A stretch of DNA of 64,000 bases from a virus: positions 44,010 to 108,009 of the IMG/VR virus record IMGVR_UViG_3300017938_000007. One strand, 5' to 3'. The position numbers and the translations under genes are program-made. The notes beneath the pieces are model-generated. The model worked only from the letters and a program-made list of their open reading frames with translations. It was not told the origin of the DNA and made no database searches. Below, piece after piece: positions 57,980 through 64,000 of this stretch (position 1 is its first letter; each line of letters opens with the position of its first letter).

Positions 57980-59061
57980 TTGGTCTTCTTTTAAAGCAGG
58001 AAATCGAGCACACCTTTCAGGTTGTACCCCATAAGTCCAGCCACGAGGAACTGGTCTTTTTGTGCCCGGAGTGTGGAGACAAAACCGGGCACCGCTCCGT
58101 CAACCTGCGCACCGGCCAGACCTTTTGTTTCCGTTGCAACAAAGGCCAGCACAACAAGGGCAGTTTTCTGGCTTGGGCCACGGCACTGGGCTACACCTTC
58201 GCTAATGAGGTCGAGCTTTCCAGCATTCCTTTGCGCGACCTGCTGGCTCCGGTGCCGCCCAAGACGCTGATTCCGGTCATCAGCAAGGTTAAACTGCCAC
58301 GGGGCTTTACGCCGTTGACCAAGGAGCCTACGTCTGTATACACCAAGTTGATCACGGACATGGCGGTGCGTAAAAATCTGGATTATGACGCCTTTGTCGA
58401 AGCGGGTGTCGGCTTCACCCGGATTGAACCCAAGTGGGAGCCGTTCGCCATTTTTCCGGTGCGGGAATATAACTTGGACGTGTATTACCAAGGACGCACC
58501 TACATCGACGAACCGGAGGAATCGACCAAGCTTTTTCCCAGCCGTTCAGATGTGAAATACGGTGCAGCTTTTTGGGTATACAACCTTGATGAACTGCGCA
58601 ACTCGCGAGCCAGCGTCGCCGTGGTGGTGGAATCGATTTTGAACGTGCTTTCGTTGCGCCGGAAATTCCGCGAAGTTGGCTGTACCAACATGGTGCCGGT
58701 CTGCGTCTTCAAGCATCACGTCAGCAACGTGCAACTGGTGAAGCTGATCCGCTGCCCGGCCCTCAAGGAGATTTGCCTGCTGTTCGACCACGACGCCATT
58801 GAGGCGACGTGGCGGCTGGTCGGCTCTTTGACCAACCGTAAAATTGGCCTGACCGTGGCGGAGATGCCGTTGCTTGACGGCAATAAAAAGCTCGATCCCA
58901 ACGACAATGCCGATGCCGCTCTGGACGCGATCAATCAGCGTATACAGTACGATTACGGCATGGCGGTGATCAAGGAACGCGAAGATTTTTTTGCCCGGCA
59001 CGTGTTCAAAACCGCCGTCATGGACATGCGCGGGGTAAGCTTCTCAAAAGCGCGTTCTTAA
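57976..59061 (+). CDS. 61: DNA primase (gp61-like)
   Basis: A 361-residue DnaG-type primase. The N-terminal zinc domain is CPECGDKTGHRSV then CFRCNKG (C4-type). The TOPRIM region includes SVAVVVESILNVLS (conserved E) and LKEICLLFDHDA with its acidic pair. It synthesises RNA primers with a helicase not present in this window. It ends with a short C-terminal segment that could contact the helicase. The next ATG overlaps its stop. Confidence 0.85.
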   Translation: MIGLLLKQEIEHTFQVVPHKSSHEELVFLCPECGDKTGHRSVNLRTGQTFCFRCNKGQHNKGSFLAWATALGYTFANEVELSSIPLRDLLAPVPPKTLIPVISKVKLPRGFTPLTKEPTSVYTKLITDMAVRKNLDYDAFVEAGVGFTRIEPKWEPFAIFPVREYNLDVYYQGRTYIDEPEESTKLFPSRSDVKYGAAFWVYNLDELRNSRASVAVVVESILNVLSLRRKFREVGCTNMVPVCVFKHHVSNVQLVKLIRCPALKEICLLFDHDAIEATWRLVGSLTNRKIGLTVAEMPLLDGNKKLDPNDNADAALDAINQRIQYDYGMAVIKEREDFFARHVFKTAVMDMRGVSFSKARS

Positions 59062-59705
59062 TGGCCATGAGCATACAATTGTTTGGTCATCGCGTCCTGT
59101 TGAAATACGAAAAACTGAAAACCACCAGCATCGGCGGCATTTTGATTCCCGATGTGGCGGGCAAGCACGATTTGCACCGCACGGGCCGTATCCAGTTCCT
59201 CGGTAATGGCCGCGTCTTCGATCCCTACAAGAAACAAATCGACACTGTTCCTCCGTTGGTAAAGGTGGGTGATCTGGTCATGTTCCAGATCAACGACGTG
59301 ATGCGCTGGGCGCAGATTTACCGGCATCTGGAGGACGACATGCTGCACATGCTTCAGACCGAGTTGATCGCCCGGATCAATGGCGAGCAGGTCAATCTGG
59401 CCACCTTTGAAATCCTCGGTGATTACGTTTTGGTCAAGCCCGAAGTTCGCCAGCCCAAGAGCAAGATCGTGATGCCGGACACTATCAAGCAGGCGGAAAT
59501 GATTCACTACATTGCCGTCCAAAAGGGCAGCACCGTCGATTTGCCTTTTGAAGTGGATCAGGAAATCATCTGCAACCATGGCCGGGTCAACCCGATTTTT
59601 ATACCGGTGCATTTGCCAGACGGGACGGTCAAACAGGAAGAGTTCGGCTACGTTTTCAAAGACTTCGTTCACGGAGTGGTCGACGGCGATGCACTTCAAG
59701 CCTGA
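59061..59705 (+). CDS. 31: Tandem GroES-like co-chaperonin (gp31-like)
   Basis: A 214-residue protein with two GroES (cpn10) domains. Repeat 1 is LFGHRVLLKYEKLKTTSIGG followed by ILIPDVAGK, a mobile-loop-like stretch and VKVGDLVMFQIND. Repeat 2 is FEILGDYVLVKPEVRQPKSK, then IVMPD and a VDLPFEVDQEIICNHGR stretch. The single-domain T4 gp31 replaces GroES to fold gp23; this protein may do so with half as many chains per ring. Located after the primase. Confidence 0.75.
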   Translation: MAMSIQLFGHRVLLKYEKLKTTSIGGILIPDVAGKHDLHRTGRIQFLGNGRVFDPYKKQIDTVPPLVKVGDLVMFQINDVMRWAQIYRHLEDDMLHMLQTELIARINGEQVNLATFEILGDYVLVKPEVRQPKSKIVMPDTIKQAEMIHYIAVQKGSTVDLPFEVDQEIICNHGRVNPIFIPVHLPDGTVKQEEFGYVFKDFVHGVVDGDALQA

Positions 59706-59910
59706 CACAACGACCTATTGTCTTGGACAGTATCAGTGGGGCAAAACCAGAACACCGTGGCACCGGGAAATCCGGCGGGAATGCCCGGTCTGTGGCCGCC
59801 GCCAGCGCTGGATGCAGATAAAACGCGTCTGGCAATGGCAGGAATTTGAACCCGATCAGTTTCCCGGCAATCCTATATCAATGAACGCGTGGCTCTGGTC
59901 GCCGACCTGA
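59689..59910 (+). CDS. Small zinc-binding protein (73 aa)
   Basis: Starts at ATG 59689 inside the end of the GroES-like gene. It has CPVCGRRQRWMQIKRVWQWQ, one Cys pair with a Trp-rich basic segment, probably a partial zinc finger together with an upstream Cys/His. Its 3' end overlaps the convergent gene by 55 nt. Function unknown. Confidence 0.55.
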   Translation: MHFKPDTTTYCLGQYQWGKTRTPWHREIRRECPVCGRRQRWMQIKRVWQWQEFEPDQFPGNPISMNAWLWSPT

Positions 59911-60419
59911 TTCAAATCGATGCCGCTCAGTTCATGGCTGTGCCCGACCATTGTCTGCATCACCCGGATGACATTCACAAAGACGTACTGCGCGGGATCA
60001 GGCAACGCGTGTGGTAACGGGATGTATACAGGATTAGTGCTGGCCCCGGAGGCGCGGGAGCCGATGACTTGGATGACGCAATCACAGCCCATGACATCGG
60101 CGGCGGTGATGATCGTGGCATTGCGTTTTTCGGGATCATAGCCAATGTGGGACGTGACATAGGCGATTTGACCGGGTGCCTTCAAGGAGACATCAAACAT
60201 CAGCGGGCCGCGTTGCAGGCTGATGGCCGTGTTGGATTGCACAATGGAATTGCAGTAAAAACCGGCCTTGCTCAAAAGTTCCAGCACCTTGCTCAGGCCG
60301 ATACGGTACTGAGCGTTTCGCTCCGACCGGGTGATGGGCGGCGCAATTTTGGGTGGTTCATACTTCGTGACTGCGCCATCGGTGGCGACAATCCAGCCGA
60401 TCTGAGGCGGAGGATTCAT
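59856..60419 (-). CDS. Hypothetical protein (187 aa)
   Basis: Coupled to the upstream AP2-HNH gene by ATGA. The protein is beta-rich: QIGWIVATDGAVTKYEPPKI, FDVSLKAPGQIAYVTSHIGY and a conserved ADVMGCDCVIQVIGSR segment. The composition resembles small structural or adaptor proteins, but no family is recognised. Confidence 0.6.
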   Translation of the reverse strand: MNPPPQIGWIVATDGAVTKYEPPKIAPPITRSERNAQYRIGLSKVLELLSKAGFYCNSIVQSNTAISLQRGPLMFDVSLKAPGQIAYVTSHIGYDPEKRNATIITAADVMGCDCVIQVIGSRASGASTNPVYIPLPHALPDPAQYVFVNVIRVMQTMVGHSHELSGIDLNQVGDQSHAFIDIGLPGN

Positions 60420-60898
60420 ACTGCGTTGAGACGCGCAAAATCAGCCCCAAAATGTTCAATCGCGGCAGTGTTGTATGCCCGTGCAGCTTCTGTTTCGTCA
60501 ACAAAAACTCCCAAATGAAGTGTATTACGTGGGTGTGAAGTACGTAAGCTTGCTCTCCATTTTTGTGTAAACTTGTGCCAACTAACACCGCGAAATTTGG
60601 ATGTTTTACCGGTTTTATTCCAAATAGAATTACCGAGATTTTGAGTTTGTGTAGCTGGCCTCAGATTTTCTTTTCGACAATCAAGTTTGTTTCCAAATTT
60701 GTGGTCAATTCTTATGCCTTTGATAGCTCTCATCACGAGCCTATGCAGATAGGTTGCAGTGTATTTTCCATTTATGCTGCGGGTATTGACTACGTAGCCA
60801 TGATGAGCTAAACGCCAGCGTAAATTTACGGTTAACGGCAGGTCTTCGTCGTCTACTAGAGCCTGCTTATCCGAATTCCAAAGTTGCAAAAACGCCAT
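60416..60898 (-). CDS. HNH homing endonuclease with AP2 domain (paralogue 3)
   Basis: A 160-residue protein starting at ATG 60898 (MAFLQLWNSDKQALVDDEDL). HNH core: GIRIDHKFGNKLDCRKENLR. AP2 domain: SKFRGVSWHKFTQKWRASLR then ETEAARAYNTAAIEHFG. Third member of the family at 5371 and 37722, with the same design. A longer reading frame to 61309 is a shadow of the decoration-like gene. Confidence 0.92.
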   Translation of the reverse strand: MAFLQLWNSDKQALVDDEDLPLTVNLRWRLAHHGYVVNTRSINGKYTATYLHRLVMRAIKGIRIDHKFGNKLDCRKENLRPATQTQNLGNSIWNKTGKTSKFRGVSWHKFTQKWRASLRTSHPRNTLHLGVFVDETEAARAYNTAAIEHFGADFARLNAV

Positions 60899-60910
60899 AT
60901 CAACAAGAAC

Positions 60911-60942
60911 AAAAAGGCCGCTCGAAAATTCGAGCGGCCTTT
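60911..60942 (-). terminator. Rho-independent terminator (near-perfect palindrome)
   Basis: A 14-bp stem (60913-60926 with 60929-60942) has a 2-nt centre and a minus-strand T-run (from the A-run at 60911-60915). It ends transcription of the decoration-like gene at 60963-61457, just before the homing gene. Confidence 0.9.
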
Positions 60943-60962
60943 GGTGCTCACGGGAAAACGTT

Positions 60963-61457
60963 TTAGACGCCTTCCGCAGTGAAGTCGATGTTGCCCGAAC
61001 CGGCTTGGATGTTGCCAGAAGCCGTGGTGGCAGGCCCAGCGGGCGTGCCCCATTTCTTCTTGAGTTCGAGCTTGTTGAAGCCTTCGTCGTAGCCCCAGCC
61101 CCGACGACCAACCGCCACGATGTCGATCTGCGCGTTGCGCAGGTCGGCCTTGTTGCGAATGACAGCCGAGATGTTGACCGTGGTACTGCCAGAGCCGAAA
61201 AACGCCACCCGTTTGGAGAGCAGGACGTACGACTTGGTAATAACACCGCCGGGAACCACTGTAAAGGCCGAGCCGACCAAAGCGTAGCCGGAAGGGGAAG
61301 TCGAGCCATCGTACTGCATCAACTTGATATAAGCCTGATTAGGGCCTGTATTCTCGAAGACGAAGTCAATGTTCCCCAACTTGTCGTTCGCGGATTGCGC
61401 GTAACCAGCAAACACTTGTGCATCGGTGCCGAAGCCAATTGCAGATAGTTGGTTCAT
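60963..61457 (-). CDS. Decoration-like beta-sandwich protein 3
   Basis: A 164-residue protein. IDFVFENTGPNQAYIKLMQY ... GSAFTVVPGGVITKSYVLLS corresponds to the cores at 42331 and 52228. It has a longer C-terminal extension with WGYDEGFNKLELKKKWG and a Gly/Ser/Thr-rich end. It stands alone with a terminator, suggesting strong late expression, consistent with a capsid or tail decoration protein. Confidence 0.6.
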   Translation of the reverse strand: MNQLSAIGFGTDAQVFAGYAQSANDKLGNIDFVFENTGPNQAYIKLMQYDGSTSPSGYALVGSAFTVVPGGVITKSYVLLSKRVAFFGSGSTTVNISAVIRNKADLRNAQIDIVAVGRRGWGYDEGFNKLELKKKWGTPAGPATTASGNIQAGSGNIDFTAEGV

Positions 61458-61571
61458 AATGTTATCGTTGTTTGTTGCCGGTCACACGACCAGCGTTGTT
61501 CACGCATAACAACACACGTTTCACCAACAGTTTTTAACAGACTTGAAGATCAACTGTATTTGATGCAGTTT

Positions 61572-62609
61572 TCAAAATTTGCCGTTCGCGATGGACAAGC
61601 CGATTTCAAGCAGTTCCTGTTTTTCAAGCTCGATCCCGGATTTGTTGGGCGGCAGCGTCTCCATCCAGCGTTGGCAGACGCCTTCCAGTGACCAGTCTTT
61701 TTCCACGGTCGCTTCCGGGTTTTCCACTTCACTGTAGTTGTATACAGCAGGATGACGGCTGAAAAGCGGATGGTGATAATACTCCTCGGCTTCCTCGTGT
61801 GAGGCCAGCACCACCTTATAGCGGTGTTCTTCGTCAGCTTTGGCCATCTTTTTGAACTGTTCGAGGCTGACCTGCCGGTATTCCGGGTAGCCCGGCAGCG
61901 CGACCCACGTGATTTGTATGGGGTCGCTGGTGTCCAACACGGCGACGCGCTTTTGCTGGGCAGATTCGCCCCAGTTTTGCTGGAAAGGTGAGCCAATGTA
62001 GTGGATGTGATTACCGATGGTTTGGGGAAGATGTACGTGGCCCAACAGGCAAAGTTCAAAAGGTTTCAAAATGTCCGCTGGAATGCCCTGCAAGGCAATG
62101 CCGGTGGCCAGTGCGCATCCAGCCACCTGAAAGTGGCCAAAGAGGATTTTGCCGTCGTTGCGATACTGGTAGGCATACTTGGCTATCCAGCGCGCCAAAA
62201 CGTCGTGGCTGGCCGGGTACGAGCAAAAGAAAGCCCTCCAACCGTCGAAGTCGAAAATTTTGTTTTCGCTGATCACCGTGAATTTGTGGTCGAACAGCCG
62301 CCGAACGTTGACGGAAGCATTACGAAGATATTGCTCGTGATTCCCGATCAATTTAATGTTCCACGTGGAATCCGGTATAAGATCAAGGCCATTGCCCAGC
62401 ACTTCGATGGTGGGTACCGGAATCGAGGAGCGGTCACCGGTCATGTCGCCGAGGTCAATGACACCGTTGCACTCGTATTTGTCATAAATGGCCCGTAAAT
62501 CGCGAAAGAATTTTTCGACGCGATAGTGCTGGAGCGTGGTGGTCGGATGGGTAAAACTCAGTTCATCGCCATCGGTGGCGTGCAAATCCGCGTAGCAAAG
62601 CAACTTCAT
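61572..62609 (-). CDS. 47: SbcD/Mre11 family nuclease, gp47-like
   Basis: A 345-residue metallophosphoesterase. Metal-binding motifs: YADLHATDGDE (D and H), GVIDLGDMTGD, KLIGNHEQ, ILFGHFQVAG and LCLLGHVHLPQ. A cap domain follows. It would pair with the gp46-like ATPase at 38210 to process DNA ends. In T4 the two genes are adjacent; here they are about 21 kb apart. Confidence 0.9.
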   Translation of the reverse strand: MKLLCYADLHATDGDELSFTHPTTTLQHYRVEKFFRDLRAIYDKYECNGVIDLGDMTGDRSSIPVPTIEVLGNGLDLIPDSTWNIKLIGNHEQYLRNASVNVRRLFDHKFTVISENKIFDFDGWRAFFCSYPASHDVLARWIAKYAYQYRNDGKILFGHFQVAGCALATGIALQGIPADILKPFELCLLGHVHLPQTIGNHIHYIGSPFQQNWGESAQQKRVAVLDTSDPIQITWVALPGYPEYRQVSLEQFKKMAKADEEHRYKVVLASHEEAEEYYHHPLFSRHPAVYNYSEVENPEATVEKDWSLEGVCQRWMETLPPNKSGIELEKQELLEIGLSIANGKF

Positions 62610-62716
62610 GCTTTTAAGAACCCAAAGTTTTCACCAATTCAGTTATTTTCCAACTGTCTTGGCTGCAATTTGACGGAAAACGCAGTTTGGTTCTACAAGG
62701 TGTGCAACTTACACTG

Positions 62717-62905
62717 ATGACACGAATATACACGTTGGCGGTCAACGGCCAGACGCTTTTGGAAGTGGATGTGGACGCTCCCAGATGGCTGCCGATTGCG
62801 CCACAGGTGAATCATCGCTGGCTTCGGTCGTTCGTTGCCGTGACCCTTAAAAACTACTTCAGTCCGCGTACCAGCGCAGCGGTAGACCGCGTTTGTCTGA
62901 ATTGA
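62717..62905 (+). CDS. Small hypothetical protein (62 aa)
   Basis: ATG 62717. A small beta/alpha protein (MTRIYTLAVNGQTLLEVDVD) with basic C-terminus. It lies in the divergent region opposite the gp47-like gene; the 107-nt gap upstream is AT-rich but no promoter is obvious. Family unknown. Confidence 0.5.
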   Translation: MTRIYTLAVNGQTLLEVDVDAPRWLPIAPQVNHRWLRSFVAVTLKNYFSPRTSAAVDRVCLN

Positions 62906-62921
62906 CGCCGTAGTTAAGGTT

Positions 62922-63395
62922 GTGACAGAAGCACGAGCAGCACGATTTTTAATTGAAGACCTGCCTTCGGCGCTGGGCATTAGTGGACAACCATCAACCA
63001 GCGGCTCACCGGCGGGTAGTCGTATGCCTGCGGATGCGTCCATGGGGGGTCGTATGTCTGCGCGTAAATCATCCGGCGATCATCTGGATAAAAAGGTGAT
63101 GGTTTTGGCGACGCGCATGATGCTTCAGATTTTTTCAGTGCCTTCCTTGATGGCGTATCTCGCCGACGCGGCGGTTATACCCACCGGCAGACCGGACAAC
63201 AGCATCAAAATTCAACTGGATTTTATCAAGCTGCCCAAGGAAATTTTGCCTGAATTGGAGAAGCTTTTGTCTACGGATTACTTCAAGGATCACAATCTGT
63301 TGAAATACATCAAGAATGGACAGGCTCGCACCGGGCTGGAAATCGAAGTAACTCCCAAAGACCTGCCCGGCACCGCTTACGACTACGCTTACTGA
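62922..63395 (+). CDS. Candidate packaged protein (157 aa)
   Basis: GTG start with TAGTTA 5 nt upstream (62911-62916). The leader MTEARAARFLIEDLPSALG fits the head-targeting family (LIE). A disordered Ser/Gly/Met stretch (20-50) is followed by a helical domain (DKKVMVLATRMMLQIFSVPS; LPELEKLLSTDYFKDHNLLK). Coupled to the next gene by TGATG. Confidence 0.65.
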   Translation: MTEARAARFLIEDLPSALGISGQPSTSGSPAGSRMPADASMGGRMSARKSSGDHLDKKVMVLATRMMLQIFSVPSLMAYLADAAVIPTGRPDNSIKIQLDFIKLPKEILPELEKLLSTDYFKDHNLLKYIKNGQARTGLEIEVTPKDLPGTAYDYAY

Positions 63396-63715
63396 TGCCT
63401 TCGGAGATTGCCAAAAGAGTTGCCGGAACTTACGTGGGGGACGACGCCGCGCCCAACAGTGGGGTATTGGCGTGGATCACCGCCGAATGCCGGGAGGGGC
63501 AGTTTGAAGGGTGTGTCCGGCGCTTTTGTCAGGCGCAGGAAGAAATTCTCGATCCGGCGCTGGTCATTGTTGAGTCCGTCAGCGCGGAGCGTATACAGTG
63601 CAGCATTCCCTGTCGGCTATTTGATCACGAATCACCCGCAACCTTTTTATCCGAAGTAAAATTTACCCTCGATCCATCAAGCGGCGGCACCTGCCGTCTT
63701 CGGATACCGGTCTAA
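63395..63715 (+). CDS. Hypothetical protein (106 aa)
   Basis: Coupled to the previous stop. Alpha/beta protein with several Cys (ECREGQFEGCVRRFCQAQEE; CSIPCRLFD; TCRLRIPV). Possibly metal-binding; the family is not recognised. Its end overlaps the convergent RHH gene by 39 nt. Confidence 0.55.
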   Translation: MPSEIAKRVAGTYVGDDAAPNSGVLAWITAECREGQFEGCVRRFCQAQEEILDPALVIVESVSAERIQCSIPCRLFDHESPATFLSEVKFTLDPSSGGTCRLRIPV

Positions 63716-63934
63716 ATCGCATTCTTTGTCCGCCGGGTTTTCGTAGGACAGCCGCCCGGCAATATAATCCACCACGATTTTTCGACAAAGTTGTCGCGTG
63801 GAATGAACGCCGATGGCGGGAGAACGCTTTTGAATCTCGGTCAAAATTTTCTCCTGATCGTTGGTGATGCGGAACGAAATAACCGTTGGCTTGGTCGCCT
63901 TCTCTTTTGCTTTTGATGTTGGTTGTTTAGCCAT
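63677..63934 (-). CDS. Ribbon-helix-helix-like small DNA-binding protein
   Basis: An 85-residue protein starting at ATG 63934. After a Lys-rich start, residues 18-65 (TVISFRITNDQEKILTEIQK ... STRQLCRKIVVDYIAG) fit a beta-helix-helix RHH fold. It may be a transcriptional repressor. The last 57 nt of the window upstream of it hold no further gene that I can see. Confidence 0.6.
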   Translation of the reverse strand: MAKQPTSKAKEKATKPTVISFRITNDQEKILTEIQKRSPAIGVHSTRQLCRKIVVDYIAGRLSYENPADKECDLDRYPKTAGAAA

Positions 63935-64000
63935 GCCATTCAAGAACTGAATTTTTGTAAACTATGGCGGTGTAAAATGGTTCTTTTTATATGACTGCAT

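Noticed and set aside
62350-62375. TTCCACGTGGAA, a 12-bp palindrome resembling a parS core.
   Set aside because: It lies in the coding sequence of the gp47-like nuclease and is explained by its codons; no second supporting element.
1-64000. CRISPR arrays, tRNA genes and self-splicing introns.
   Set aside because: No regularly spaced repeats, no cloverleaf with a T-loop, and no conserved gene appears split; the homing nucleases seem free-standing.
1-64000. Stop-codon reassignment (for example TAG read as Gln), as in some large phages.
   Set aside because: Confident genes end in TAA, TAG and TGA, and none needs read-through of TAG.

Overview
This window is part of a tailed phage genome with a contractile (myovirus) tail and a T4-like core. 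It carries a T4-type head module (prohead protease/scaffold, gp23-like capsid protein), neck, tail sheath, tail tube, hub and spike genes. It also carries a T4-like recombination set (gp32-, UvsX-, gp46- and gp47-like), primase, FEN nuclease, a tandem GroES and two gp55-like sigma candidates. Terminase, portal, DNA polymerase and topoisomerase are not visible, so the genome must be considerably larger than 64 kb. Base composition is near 53% GC, with AT-rich islands that coincide with homing endonucleases. TAA, TAG and TGA are all used as stops. Shine-Dalgarno sequences are rare, so I do not name a host.

Layout. 0-5 kb: small virion-like proteins, a degenerate ligase, a C2H2 zinc-finger protein, a gp13-like neck protein and a HAD phosphatase. 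5.4-9.2 kb: an HNH-AP2 nuclease, a tandem GT-A glycosyltransferase and a GT9-type transferase. 8.7-15.7 kb: recombination and transcription block. 15.7-23 kb: membrane protein, glycosyltransferase, candidate packaged proteins, protease-scaffold and major capsid protein. 23-27.8 kb: AT-rich, mostly minus-strand island with GIY-YIG, HNH and PLD nucleases. 27.8-34 kb: small virion-like proteins, SF1 helicase, DUF932 protein, endonuclease VII. 34-52.6 kb: tape measure, baseplate, packaged PDZ and SWIM proteins, neck/tail completion, sheath and tube. 52.6-56.9 kb: FEN nuclease, capsid-protein fragment, gp26-like protein with an apparent +1 frameshift extension, LAGLIDADG nuclease, spike. 57-64 kb: tube-like protein, primase, double GroES, decoration-like protein, gp47-like nuclease and small genes.

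How it fits together. The UvsY/gp32/UvsX cluster, gp46/gp47 pair, primase, SF1 helicase, FEN nuclease and endonuclease VII make up much of a T4-style recombination-dependent replication system. The double GroES is positioned to fold the gp23-like capsid protein. The protease-scaffold would mature the head, and about a dozen proteins carry a short N-terminal sequence resembling the T4 capsid-targeting peptide, suggesting a large set of co-packaged internal proteins.

The most interesting signals are: a start-proximal TAGTTA/TAATTA element 4-7 nt before many virion-gene start codons; the capsid-targeting-like N-termini; a stand-alone homologue of part of the capsid protein; at least two start-less ORFs best explained by +1 frameshifting; and eleven nuclease genes of the homing or resolvase type in 64 kb.
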